From Albugo candida (lineage: Eukaryota > Oomycota > Peronosporomycetes > Albuginales > Albuginaceae), in contig CAJNAR010000002.1 in the NCBI GenBank assembly GCA_905220665.1, forward strand, positions 186,001 through 250,000: a stretch of 64,000 nt of DNA. Direction: 5' to 3'. Positions 23,349 through 33,762 of this stretch are shown here, piece by piece; within the stretch, counting starts at the first letter, position 1; each line of letters begins with the position of its first letter. The notes beneath the pieces are model-generated. The model saw only the letters and a list, made by a program, of their open reading frames with translations. It searched no databases and was not told the DNA's origin. A program made the position numbers and the translations under genes.

Positions 23349-24547
23349 CTCGCCATCGGATGACCAAGTGGACTACTCAACGCCTGCATCGATTGCATCT
23401 GGGTCGATCGCACAGAGCCGTCCGTATAACGCGGCCCATTCCTTTCGCTTCGCTTGGTTTATTACAAAGATGATGAAGAGTGTGTGCTATGTCTTTCTCT
23501 TTGGAATCAGGTATTAATGATATCAATGGATTACGTGTGGATGGAAGAAACCGAACGAGGATTGCAGCTTTGTGAGTGTGGAGAGAAAAAAGAGCACGCA
23601 TTCAAGCGTAATATAAACTCATTACGACCAATATCTCAGAGTCACGCGCTTTCTTATCGGAAAGGATGGCGAAAATGGGAAGGTACCAGCGTCAATAAGG
23701 TCAGGATGGAAGTGTTGTAGGTTAGAAAAGAGTAATACTGTTTTAGATGAACAACTTTTCTGACATCAGGTTAGATCCATTCGTACAGGACTAGAATAAC
23801 GCTTCAATGAACTAAGGACCCAGTAAACTTGACTTCCGATTCGAAGCGCTCTCTCCCGTTCAGTCAACAGAAACATTACAAAAATCGGTTTTTTCTTATT
23901 GTGTTATAACGTCGGTCTTTTCTAGTACAGAATGCATGTATGCGACTATGTGGCTACGAGAGAGTCAAGTAGAAGCCGATAAAAGATGAGTAACAATAAA
24001 GAGATTCGGAAAGGAATGCATGTTGGTTAGAAGCGTATAATTAAGGATATTTCTGGTATTATTATGTAATTACGTGTAACAGAGGAAAGGATACAATATG
24101 ATAAACTATGACAACAAGGACGAGTGAAATGGAGAGACCGACAGACAGGTACGGTTAATGGGATTTTACGAAGGTGATAAGAATCATATAGTGCTCCATA
24201 TATGACCTAGCGCTTCAGATCGTGCAAAATTGTGTCGATCAGTCTTTACGTTGAGTTGTATTCTTATTGTAAATAACTATAACGACTGAACGTTGTCCAA
24301 GCCTGAGTAGAATGCACGCATTGGTCAATAAAAAGCATGCAATTGTGCCCGTACATTTATAGGAGCTCAACAGGCAGAGTATCAGCCAATCAAACGTATT
24401 GTTATAACTTTAAGTGTACCGATTGGCTGTGCTACGGTTTCGTGGCGCGCTTGAATAGAGACATTTAATTGGTGGAATTGGAGTTGAGTTGAATGCGGTT
24501 TTACGTGCGTAAGGTTCTCACCTTTTCATTTTTATATTATTTATTAT
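23349..24547. other. Intergenic; minor coding-like scrap near 23,350-23,720
   Basis: A serine-rich coding-like segment (SSDSPSDDQVDYSTPASIAS) lies at about 23,345-23,410, and a frame at 23,454-23,720 contains a CxxC pair (EECVLCLSLW). These may belong to the broken gene just upstream. From 23,720 to 24,547 I see no gene. The last 150 bp should hold the promoter of the FYVE/GLTP gene. Confidence 0.4.
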
Positions 24548-26443
24548 ATGGCATCTGCTGCAAATACAAACATTCGGAGGCGTAAAAGTAGACCGGAACC
24601 ATTAAACATTCCCACTACAATCAGAGCCGGTCACGTACCAGAGGAGTCTACTACCAATAGTGCCAATGTCCCATCGCCAAATGGAACCGTGACACCATTG
24701 GTACTGAAATCTTTTGAGAAAGCGACTACTCCCTCTACGAAAGCTCGCAACACTTTTGATTTTGGGTCACTCCCTCAAATCTCGCATGCGAAATTCCGTC
24801 TGAATCGCAGTCGTAGTGTGGATAAAGGTTATGTCGATGTGGTTTCTACTGGAGATTCAACACAAACAATCGAGCAAGAAGACACAAACAAATTAAGTCC
24901 AGTTGGTACGGGGGACGTACGATGCACAGACCACTCAAAAGTGTACACACAACAAACACACAAAGTCCCAATATCACCCGACAAGATGGCTGCGGGACGT
25001 GATGATGCGCATCAGCAAGCAAGCGCACTTCGAGGAAAGTCGTGCGCGAGTTGCGATCGATCTTTCTCGGTCTTTCGAGCCAAGCATACTTGCAAAGTTT
25101 GTCAGGAGCGATTTTGTGATGATTGCAGCAAAAACCGCTTCAAACTCGATTTACCTTTTGAGCGGAAAAAAGGATCTCGTATTTGTGACGCATGTGCGCG
25201 TAGTGTGTGCGCTCCTTTACACAAAGAAAATCTATGTACACAAGGTGATCACATTACAACGGAGGAGAAATCAAATGGGGCTCATGGGATCAATTATCAA
25301 GCCCATGGGGCAGATGCAGTATTGGGACGTAACTACAATGACTATGTGGTACGTGACGGATCACAAAAGTTTTGGGACGTGTTCCATCGAGACGATTCGC
25401 TGTCACACCTGCGCCCACGACATTGGCGTTATTTTTTCGCCACATCACTTTTCATTCTATTGCGACAGCTGATGGGCTCACTTTCACATTGTCGGGAAGA
25501 TACTAGCTGTGCACATTTCGTCCATTTCTATGCCCAAATTGAGAAGATACTTGCAGACGTGGCATCTTTTCAAGCGGTTGGGTTAAGTTTTATGTTTTTG
25601 GTTCTTTTTGATGAGTTCTGTCGCATGTACGGTACTCGCGATGCTCGGCCGGCCCGTACCACAATCTACTCTCGTACCGTGGCAAACGTTGGTACAAAAT
25701 CAATGATCCAACATGACATACATTCTTCCATACTCCCCGAGGAAGAAACGGATCCAATAGTACAGATTGAAACGCAAGAGGCATCACGAGATGGATTCGA
25801 TTTCGATAGACTTTTACACGTATTACAGCAGGGTGGTAGCAATCCTGAAATGACCGTCGAAGCGTTTCTCTCAGCATGCGGTAGTTTATGTGAATTTATT
25901 ATGGTGTTTGGTCGTGCCACATCATTTGCCGCGTCGACAGTGCACGGGTACATTCATTCGATTGAATCGAATCTTAGTAACTGGTCGAAAGATTGTGCGG
26001 ATGGGACACAGTGTCACTGGAACAAAAAAAGTCTAAAAAGTATCATCGAACACGAAGTAGAAACAAACACGGCGACGATTGGAGGGAAAAAGAAACCGTC
26101 TTGCTCACGTTGTATATTACGTTTGTTATGGTTCATTGAGTTCGTAGAAGCTTGCATTCGTTATATGTTTATAGAAATGGCGCACGAAAGTTGCAGTTCG
26201 GCGATCAGCAAAGCGTACGAGGAAACGATTGGGTCGCGCCATCCGTGGATTATAAGGAAAGGAGTGTTTAGTGCGCTAAGTGCGATTCCGTCACGGCAAA
26301 ACATCTTAAATTCGCTTGGACTTGGGACACAAAGCGAAGGAATGGCACTTTCACTGATAGAACAAACACAGAACGCTTTGAAGGGTATGTTAGAGCACGT
26401 CCACGCGATGTTACAAACACATGAACTTTTGGACCTGAAATAG
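24548..26443 (+). CDS. FYVE zinc finger + glycolipid-transfer-protein (GLTP) domain protein
   Basis: Intronless, 631 residues, ATG at 24,548. Residues 1-150 are basic and disordered. A FYVE-type finger follows with eight cysteines (C166, C169, C182, C185, C190, C193, C213, C216). Its phosphoinositide-binding motif is altered: RAKHTC instead of R(R/K)HHC, and the leading WxxD is absent. Residues 418-592 match the all-helical GLTP fold: LLWF with W528, then AYEETIGSRHPWIIRKG with H565, then AIPSRQNILNSLG. GLTP proteins move sphingolipids between membranes by binding the sugar head with Asp, Asn, Trp and His. Here Trp and His are present, but the Asp and Asn positions appear to be T464 and Y468. 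Role inferred: endosome-linked lipid sensing or transfer with changed specificity. Confidence 0.85.
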   Translation: MASAANTNIRRRKSRPEPLNIPTTIRAGHVPEESTTNSANVPSPNGTVTPLVLKSFEKATTPSTKARNTFDFGSLPQISHAKFRLNRSRSVDKGYVDVVSTGDSTQTIEQEDTNKLSPVGTGDVRCTDHSKVYTQQTHKVPISPDKMAAGRDDAHQQASALRGKSCASCDRSFSVFRAKHTCKVCQERFCDDCSKNRFKLDLPFERKKGSRICDACARSVCAPLHKENLCTQGDHITTEEKSNGAHGINYQAHGADAVLGRNYNDYVVRDGSQKFWDVFHRDDSLSHLRPRHWRYFFATSLFILLRQLMGSLSHCREDTSCAHFVHFYAQIEKILADVASFQAVGLSFMFLVLFDEFCRMYGTRDARPARTTIYSRTVANVGTKSMIQHDIHSSILPEEETDPIVQIETQEASRDGFDFDRLLHVLQQGGSNPEMTVEAFLSACGSLCEFIMVFGRATSFAASTVHGYIHSIESNLSNWSKDCADGTQCHWNKKSLKSIIEHEVETNTATIGGKKKPSCSRCILRLLWFIEFVEACIRYMFIEMAHESCSSAISKAYEETIGSRHPWIIRKGVFSALSAIPSRQNILNSLGLGTQSEGMALSLIEQTQNALKGMLEHVHAMLQTHELLDLK

Positions 26444-26635
26444 ATTTTATTGCAGCACTTGTTGTCGATTGTCACGTTGTTGACTATTAAACCTTATACA
26501 GAGCAGCTATCGTCGCCTTGCATATCACGATAGTGCGAAGCCTATCTGACTTACTATACAATTAGAAGATTAATTGCACAAGCTCCATCGATCCCTATAC
26601 ACAATTCACCGCTTGAATTCGATTGCGTTTTTTAT

Positions 26636-26842
26636 ATGAGAACCATCTCGACGAGAAACTTAATGAATGAAGCGACAGTTGGGACAAAATCAATCGTCGA
26701 TGATAATTTCGACGAAGTAATTATAATTGTGTGCATTGGTGGCGTTTGTTTCATCATCGCGTTAATGCTGGTGCTGTCACGATACATTAGCCGAGAAGAA
26801 GATGAAAGCAGGGAGTCGGCGAGTAACTTTTCCTTACTATGA
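26636..26842 (+). CDS. Small single-pass membrane protein, 68 residues
   Basis: ATG-initiated frame with a polar N-terminal part, a strong membrane segment at about residues 28-48 (VIIIVCIGGVCFIIALMLVL), and a charged, serine-rich tail (SREEDESRESASNFSLL). It ends 28 bp short of the convergent 3' end of the dehydratase gene. The arrangement fits a genuine small membrane protein in this compact region. No family recognised, and the opposite strand is also open, so a chance frame is possible. Confidence 0.4.
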   Translation: MRTISTRNLMNEATVGTKSIVDDNFDEVIIIVCIGGVCFIIALMLVLSRYISREEDESRESASNFSLL

Positions 26843-26870
26843 TAACAATTTGTGTGAATTTTGATTCGAT

Positions 26871-27693
26871 TCAATTCAATTTTGAGTTGCGGTTGGCGTA
26901 AGCACGATTCCGTTGGGATAACATGTGACTGTACATAACGAAAAGGCCGGGAATATATGCCATAATAATCAGTATCACGATACTGTGCATCGATATGGAT
27001 ACATTATGCGCATTGGGAAGCTGGATCGCGTATCCCTACATGCCATTTCAGTCATTATCCAAGTGAGGTCAACGTGCGTTACGCACCTTGGTCAAGTACG
27101 GTAATGCGTTCACCATGCAGAGCGTCTCACCTTACGCAGTCACGATAGGAATGGTACATTGGACCACATTATACGACCACGTACCAAGGACTCCCGTTGG
27201 GTATAACACAAGGAACAAATGATATCGTACATAAAAGAGGAGACGAGGTACTGCTTGAAACAGATGAAGAGCGTAAAAGATGTACCGCGGGATCTCGACC
27301 AAGCTCCAGCTATTAAAAGTGATTCAAACCCCATTCCTTATCGATGAAAACGCTTTACCTGAGAATCATCACGAGAAACCCCCAGTGCGAACGCGAGGGC
27401 GGACAGAGTACATTGATTCCCCAAACGAGCCAAAGCCGTGAAAATACTTGCAAGATTGATGAGAACAGTGGAGAGCGAACAAATCCGTACGCCGAGTGTA
27501 CAATCTCCAAGATAGCCAGGCTCTGCACAATGAGTAATGTGGTGTGGACTGAATTCCACGAAGCTAGAGCCACATCATTCCAGGAAACATGCACGTGCCA
27601 CAATTCATGAATTTTGCATAAACTCTGGTAGAAAACGATGCTCCAGCCAATCGCGCAAATTACGTTGTATCCGGCTAAATAGGTCGCTAGCAT
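26871..27693 (-). CDS. PHS1: Very-long-chain 3-hydroxyacyl-CoA dehydratase (HACD/PHS1 family)
   Basis: Four exons: 27,693-27,359, 27,309-27,185, 27,130-27,087 and 27,020-26,871, with introns of 49, 54 and 66 bp. The 217-residue product equals yeast Phs1 in length. It catalyses the third step of very-long-chain fatty-acid elongation in the ER, removing water from 3-hydroxyacyl-CoA. Family landmarks are YLAGYNVICAIGW at the start, LEIVHSAYGFVRSPLFSS, QVFSRLWLVWGI, WSLVEIPRYIFYAL, and YPTGVLGE carrying the catalytic Tyr and Glu spaced as in Phs1 (Y149/E156). The catalytic Glu codon lies at the start of exon 3, so splicing the 54-bp intron is essential. The C-terminus ends in a polar, basic tail after a last membrane span. 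Confidence 0.9.
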
Positions 27694-27765
27694 TTCAAAG
27701 CAAGTACTAAAACAATTCTTATTCTTCGTTAAGTACTCTGACTTAGCATTAGGTGCGATTGTAAC

Positions 27766-28605
27766 CTAGTCATCTCCTAACTTTGTGCGTAATTGCTCAG
27801 TGACAGTATCCAAATTGACGTTTGCGTTTACATCAAGCAATTTTCCTTGACGACGATAATAATCAATAACTGGCTCAGTTTGTTCGTGGAATGCTTCCAA
27901 TCGGGCACCTAATGTGGTGAGATTGTCATCCTTCCTCTGGATCAAATCCTCTCCAGTTATATCATCCTTTCCGTCCACTTTAGGAGGATTGAAAATAAGG
28001 TGGTAGCTTCGACCACTTGGAACGTGGACGCGACGTCCGGCAATGCGATCTACCAAAACTTGATCTGGAATATTGAAATTGAATACGGTGTCCACTTGCG
28101 TCCCGCTTTGTCCCAGCACTTCATCTAGCTGTGTGGATGAGCGAATTAGTAAAATCGAATAAGTGCGTTTTTATCACGTGTACCTTTTCGGCCTGCACGA
28201 CCGTGCGAGGAAACCCGTCCAAAATAAACCCGCGCCGACATTCTGGATCTTTGATAGCATCTTTGATGATTCCAATGACAATATCGTCTGTCACTAGTTC
28301 ACCTGCCTCCATCGCACGTTTGGCTTTCTTCCCCATTTCTGTACCGTCGCGCACAGCGGCTCGAAGAATGTCACCGGTGGCCAAATGACATAAACAATAT
28401 TCTTCTTTCAAAATTGGAGATTGTGTTCCTTTTCCGCAACCCGGAGGACCTGATTGAAATATTCAGAGTTAGGAAGCGGTAAATTACATTTAGTGCGATT
28501 GCGCTGACCAATGAATATCGTTCGCCGTTCTTTTTTTGTGGCACATTCCAATCGTCTGGAAATTTCATCCAGTAAAAGCTTTGTCGGGAGTGCAGCCAGA
28601 CTCAT
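27766..28605 (-). CDS. Adenylate kinase
   Basis: Three exons: 28,605-28,509, 28,449-28,184 and 28,128-27,766, with introns of 59 and 55 bp; 241 residues. Catalyses ATP + AMP to 2 ADP. The P-loop [10 protein letters not shown] is built by splicing: the codon for its first Gly spans the first intron. It also shows [11 protein letters not shown] (AMP site), [16 protein letters not shown], and a long LID domain beginning [13 protein letters not shown] and containing FNPPKVDG. The RKDD and ARLEAF arginines follow. The LID type and length match the eukaryotic AK2/Adk1 'large' group, in the cytosol or the mitochondrial intermembrane space. No clear targeting peptide is seen. It lies 110 bp downstream of the HDDC2-like gene on the same strand. 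Confidence 0.93.
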
Positions 28606-28715
28606 TGAAACGATCCGATTTGCGACAGGTATGCAGTTTGAGGGACGTTGTTTACAACGAGTGAGTGTATTATGTGTGGACGTAACAAGTTGCAAGTTAA
28701 GCTTATTGTAACATG

Positions 28716-29650
28716 TTATAAATCACGCTGTCGCTCCTTTTGGAGCTGTTGGACCCAAGAGCGCACCAAATCGGTCTGAAATTTACCGTTTGTGCCCTTG
28801 AAAAAATCGTCTAAATCTATACTGTGTACTATACGAGCACATTTAGCTTAAAAAAGGTTTCATTCTGGGCGTACCTTTTTCGTATTCGTCTGCTTGCAGA
28901 ATCATTTCAAATTTGTCAAAGTCCTTGGTAGAACAAGTAAGGATGCTAGTATGTTATCAAATGGATCAAACCTTTACAAACAAAGCCTCTATTGTGCTTG
29001 CATCTTCATACTCGTTCCATAGTTGCTTGATGTTGAAAGCTATTTGAAGTGATCCACATGAGTATACGATGTATACTCCAAGAAGCCCATGGCAAACCTT
29101 GCAGTGAGTCGGAACCGAGCACTGAGCATATTTCATCCAACGCTTTCTATGACAAGAACGTCAACACCTCTATTGATTGATTAACTACTCTTACCTTTTC
29201 AAGTTGTGATTTTCTTTCCTTTGAAACGCCTGTCAGATGTAAATGTGAATGCATTTCATTTCTATCGAGCTATACAGTGGCGGTGTATACCATCATGAGG
29301 TGTGATGTCGCCCACAACGGCTTCGGCCAAATCGTGTACAATTGCCATCATGATACACCTGTTACATCAAATACACGCTGAAAATTGATACACGAGTAGG
29401 GTGACGTGATGACTTGTTTTGATCGATCCGAGCGTCATTGAGCAGCATGCAACACATGCTCATCCGATACATATGATCAGCGACTGATTCAGCATCAGGA
29501 ATTTTGTTTCGAACCCATCCTGACCGCTTCACTTGCTATATCATAAAAGAAATTGCTAACGAGATAGGATATCAAATCTTAGAGTACCTTCAATCTACCA
29601 CAGATGCGTAAGAACTCGAGAACGCGTTTTGCCGGAATGATGGCATCCAT
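28716..29650 (-). CDS. HDDC2: HDDC2/YfbR-type 5'-deoxynucleotidase (HD domain)
   Basis: Eight short exons: 29,650-29,588, 29,535-29,414, 29,358-29,291, 29,229-29,195, 29,146-29,098, 29,039-28,972, 28,923-28,875 and 28,828-28,716. They join in frame to 188 residues, the usual family length. Enzymes of this family hydrolyse deoxynucleoside 5'-monophosphates using a divalent metal. Metal ligands visible are His in [10 protein letters not shown], the HD pair in [17 protein letters not shown], and Asp in KDFDKFEMI. The N-terminus [15 protein letters not shown] and [10 protein letters not shown] are also family hallmarks. With seven introns in 935 bp it is the most intron-dense gene here. It is transcribed away from the Rpn3 gene, with 103 bp between start codons. 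Confidence 0.9.
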
Positions 29651-29753
29651 AACCTTTATAGTATTTAACTGATATAAAACCCAAATTCCCTCATATCGTA
29701 CTTGACTGAACACATACAGTTCGCTCAAAAGCAAAGATTTATTCAAAAGCGCA
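29651..29753. promoter_or_regulatory. Shared divergent promoter (HDDC2 / RPN3)
   Basis: Only 103 bp separate the start codons of two divergent, well-supported genes, so both must be driven from here or from within each other's 5' exons. I see no clear TATA box or paired motif. Confidence 0.5.
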
Positions 29754-31528
29754 ATGAGCGCACGTTCCACTTTTTCCCACGCTCCTTCCAACAAGAAGGG
29801 AGTCTTTACACCCAAAGAAATTGCTGATGCGGAATGTGTAATATACGAAGGTCTGTTTCGCCCATTGCATATGTCATTATAACCGAAATGTCACACACTA
29901 TTCTATTTTATAGAATTACATAAAACGATACAACTGATCGAATTCGTCAGTAAAACCAATGCGAAAGAAAAGTTTTCACGGATATTGCGAAATACAAGCA
30001 GATTACGGAAATCGCTTTCCATCGCGCAAGTACAAAGGGCACTTGCCCAAGTCATCCCTAATACAAGTCCTAGTCATTCGCATTTAACCGAATCATTACG
30101 GTTGCTGGCCACGGTACATTCGTCAAGGGATCAAGATGACGTCGATATGGATTTAGAGCCTTCGCAAGTGGATACGAATGTCCAAACACTCCCACAATCA
30201 AACTGTGTCGAGATTGAGATATATTTCTTGCTTCTGGTGATCGCTGGTTTGATCAAGTATAAAGTGTCTGAAAAAGCCCTCGAAGTCGTCGATTTCGCGC
30301 TGAAGCGGTGTCAATCGATGAATCGACGAACGGTGGATCCATTTCAAGCAAAGCTGTATGCATATAAAGCCAATATCGAACAGCACATGATGGCAAATTG
30401 GAATTCCTCTCAGATTTCGGAACGTATTCTAACCAATCGTGTGCAATTGTTATCAGCGTACCGTTCCGCGTGCTTGTGTTTTGATGAATTTGGACAGGCA
30501 ACACTTATCAATTTGGTGTTACAAAGTTACTTAACAGAAAATTTATACGAACAAGCTTACAAATTTGTGACCAAGACGTCGTTCCCAGAAAACGTATCGA
30601 ATAATCAATACGCTCGATATTTGTATTACGTTGGAAAAATACAAGCCGTGCAACTAGAGTACACCGAATCGTACACGAAATTGATGCAATCTATACGCAA
30701 AGCTCCACAAAACACTGCGCATGGATTTCGCCAGTGCGTGCAAAAGCTAGCGATTATTGTCCAGTTGTTGATGGGTGAAGTACCCGAACGAGAAACCTTT
30801 CCGCCCAAACTTGAAGCATTGACACCGTACATGAAATTGACCAATGTATGGAGAATGTATATATCGCATGCGTATGATTGGTTGTTATTGGTCTCTGTAG
30901 GCGGTACGAGTGGGCAACCTGGAAGACTTTAAGTTGGTACTGTCCCAATATGCTTCGGTATTTCGATCGGATCGGACGTATACACTTATCTTACGGTACG
31001 TGTTTACTTTAATGTATAGTTTAGGGTAACCTTACCTTTCTCGCGTATAGCTTGCACCATAATGTGATCAAGACGGGACTTCGGAAAATTAGCACATCGT
31101 ACTCGAGAATATATTTCGACGACATTGCCAAGAAGCTGGCACTTGAATCGGCCCAAGATGCTGAGTTTGTGTGTGCCAAGGCGATCCATGACGGAGTGAT
31201 TGATGCCGTGATAGACCATTCAAACGGGACATTACAGTCGAAGGAAATGGTCAATGTGTATACTACACTTGATCCTCAATCTGCGTTTCAAAAACGGATC
31301 GCGTTTTGCTTTGACGTTCACAATGACGCAGTCAAGGTACACACACTACTTGAGGGATGTTGATTTTGGGATTTTCTCATCTTTAACTCGTATACGTAGT
31401 CGATGCGATATCCACCGGATGCCTACCGCAAGGATCTGGAGAGTGCTGAAGAGCGCTTAGAAAGAGAGAAACAAGAAGAAGAACTCGCAAAAGAGATTGA
31501 AGAAGAAATGGATGAGGAAGGACTGTGA
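29754..31528 (+). CDS. RPN3: 26S proteasome lid subunit Rpn3 (PSMD3)
   Basis: Five exons: 29,754-29,850, 29,914-30,845, 30,901-30,995, 31,051-31,336 and 31,400-31,528; 512 residues. Rpn3 is a structural PCI-domain subunit of the 19S lid. The N-terminal helices ([26 protein letters not shown]) precede TPR-like repeats. The PCI domain includes [20 protein letters not shown], reached only after removing the 55-bp intron, then [20 protein letters not shown], and [20 protein letters not shown]. The C-terminal tail [10 protein letters not shown] followed by a Glu/Lys-rich end is diagnostic of Rpn3. The start ATG at 29,754 gives [15 protein letters not shown] and was chosen because the exon joins in frame and sits at the divergent promoter. 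Confidence 0.92.
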
Positions 31529-31586
31529 TTACATGTAGGACACGCGATCCTAATTTAGCTTGAATAGTGGAATCTACACTATTTTG

Positions 31587-31976
31587 TTACCGGGATTTCG
31601 GCTCATACAATGGCAACGCGTTCTTGGAATGATACATTGATTCTCCTTCTTTATACCCTGGATAATCCTTCATGATTCTCGCTTCCTCACGCTGCGATTC
31701 AGCACATGTGCTGACATATTCCGCATCCATTTCAGACTGCAGAAACGGAAGTAATGTGATCTTACATTCTCGCTCTTCTTGTGCCAGCGCACGACGCTCT
31801 TTATTTCCCTGCCCGACGTAATAATATCCAAGCGATGTCATGAGAATTGTCCCTGCGAAAAGCGACCATCCGGGTGGACCACGTGATACAGGTACGCCGC
31901 GGGTATATTTGAAACGCTTAAAGCCGCCAGGAGGGGGCATTTCTTGGTTGGCATCGCGAAAATCTGGAGTTGCCAT
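31587..31976 (-). CDS. NDUFA13: Mitochondrial complex I subunit GRIM-19 / NDUFA13
   Basis: Single exon of 129 residues. The ATG at 31,976 gives MATPDFRDANQEMPPPGGF; the conserved PPPGGFKRFKY and GVPVSRGPPGW blocks follow. One membrane helix spans roughly residues 38-58 (WSLFAGTILMTSLGYYYVG). The C-terminus is a long charged helix (ERRALAQEERECK...) ending PGYKEGESMYHSK. NDUFA13 is an accessory subunit of NADH:ubiquinone oxidoreductase in the inner membrane. A further upstream in-frame start exists but adds 15 residues absent from the family. The gene is convergent with RPN3, with 58 bp between stop codons. Confidence 0.9.
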   Translation of the reverse strand: MATPDFRDANQEMPPPGGFKRFKYTRGVPVSRGPPGWSLFAGTILMTSLGYYYVGQGNKERRALAQEERECKITLLPFLQSEMDAEYVSTCAESQREEARIMKDYPGYKEGESMYHSKNALPLYEPKSR

Positions 31977-32100
31977 TGCTTTTTGTGATCGAACACTTAT
32001 CCGACATCGAATATCAGTCACGGTTTGTTATACAATTCATAATCAGATGCTAGCGATGTTAATCGTGAATTTATTCTACTCGGATATAACAACACTCAAA

Positions 32101-33522
32101 CTAGTAGATTAACGGCGGTACGTCTTCGTCCTCGGTATCGACATCTTTGAACGTTCTTATTGTAGTTAAAGCTCTCATTCCATTCCGCCGTAAAGATTCG
32201 TCACAATCTAGTTTCCTTGCGGTGTCAATCATCTAATAAAGCGTCACATCAATTCATACAAAATTAAGCGTTCAAAGTCATTTACCTCGTCTCCAATACA
32301 CTTTGAAGAATTAAATCGACGGATCCGATGAGTGTCTTCTTGTGTACGTGCGTGTGGAGGCTTTCTCTCATTGTCTTTGTAATAAACGCTTTTATTTGAA
32401 TTCGCATTTGTCTTTGGTAATGTCAAGCGCAATGTTCCAGTTACCTTTGACCGTTCTGCTTTTCCGCCATCCGAATGCACTGCTTCTGGGAATCGGAGTC
32501 GGAATTTCTTGTTCTTTACAATTATAGACACAAATGTTGGATGTACATCGATATCGATCAAAGACGTGTCAAGAAATTTCGGTAATTCCAATTCAAAAAT
32601 GAATTGGCCAGCATTATCAGTTAGGTGGAATTCCCACTTTCCTTCATTGCATTGACGTATTTCTTCATTTGCATCCGACTTTTTTCTTTGAAGAGCTTCT
32701 CTCTCATCCTTTCGTGTACGATCAAGCGTGTCGGTATGCTCCTGCTGGATATCACGTCGACGTGGAGCATTTCCACTTTTTCGAATTCGATCTTCTTCCT
32801 TCTGCTCCGCCATTTCCAAGTACATTTGACGTCGAGATTCTGGTGTATAAGGAACGGCCTCATCATTCCCGATCACATCACTCACCGGATCCTCCAACAA
32901 ATTATTTGCGTCTCGTAACGCGCCCAAATGACTCTTTAATTCCTTGTCGCGCTGGCGCCAATTCTGATTCGCTATTATTCGATCGCTTCTTTCAATCTCC
33001 TTCCCGTCCAAAAAGCACAGCTGCGGGAGGGAAGCGATCACATATTCTCGAAATCCATCCGGCCAATTGGACTGACACGGGTTTCCAAGCATATACAGCT
33101 CCTTCAGATGACCCAGCGGCTTCAAGTGTTCCTAACATTTAACATCTTTTAATTGACGCCTACATAAATGCCTGTTAGGTTGTTATATAACATACCACAC
33201 TCTGTTGTAGCGAATCAAAGTCGATGAAATTCACAGTAAGATCGAGTTTTTCGAGAAACTCACAACTGTGGAGACCTTTGATTTGCTTTATATTATTAAG
33301 TGCGAGGTTAAGATATCTCAGATCTTTGAGATGAATCAGATTTTCCATTTCAGATATGATGTTATTTTGCAGGTACACAATACGCAGTTTGCGACATAAT
33401 GTACCAATCAAATCGATCTTTTCGATTTCCTCTTGATGGAGTGATATTTCTTCCAATGTTGATAACATCCCTTCATTATGTTCGGCTCGTTTCCGCAGCA
33501 ATTCCGGTGTGATCGGTGGCAT
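32101..33522 (-). CDS. DNAAF11: LRRC6 / DNAAF11 (tilB) axonemal dynein assembly factor
   Basis: Three exons: 33,522-33,196, 33,131-32,286 and 32,232-32,101, with introns of 64 and 53 bp; 434 residues. Residues 1-150 are SDS22-type leucine-rich repeats (LRIVYLQNNIISEMENL, LRYLNLALNNIKQI) with the LRR cap LYMLGNPCQSNWPDGFREYV. A charged helical linker is followed by a CS/p23-like domain (WEFHLTDNAGQFIFELELPK ... VHPTFVSIIVKNKKFRL). The terminal VPPLIY resembles the family C-terminus. The protein is a cytoplasmic factor for assembling outer and inner dynein arms. Its presence implies motile flagella, as on zoospores. Confidence 0.9.
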
Positions 33523-33762
33523 TCTGAAAAGATCACAATTCCAACAATCCTGAGATATAAATAAACGTGAGGACCTTTTACTATCGAAGCATCTTTCGAT
33601 CGAATCGGAAGCGGCGTTTGCCTATTGCGTCCTTTTCGAAATTAAACGAGTGTGTTGGGTACGCATTCCATTGTATAAAACAATATATTAATGTATTAAA
33701 CAGTGTCGCGTCGAAAATATTGAAACCACACAATCTCATCTCATTTTCTATCGTGCGATTAA

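Noticed and set aside
27140..27334. Separate small gene within the HACD locus
   Set aside because: Another frame of the same strand gives the conserved WSLVEIPRYIFYAL segment of HACD after splicing; the 64-codon frame is a shadow.
29985..30932. Single-exon reading of Rpn3
   Set aside because: The first codon there is TTG, and the last 28 residues are intron translation. Splice sites at 29,851-29,913 and 30,846-30,900 restore the conserved family sequence on both sides.
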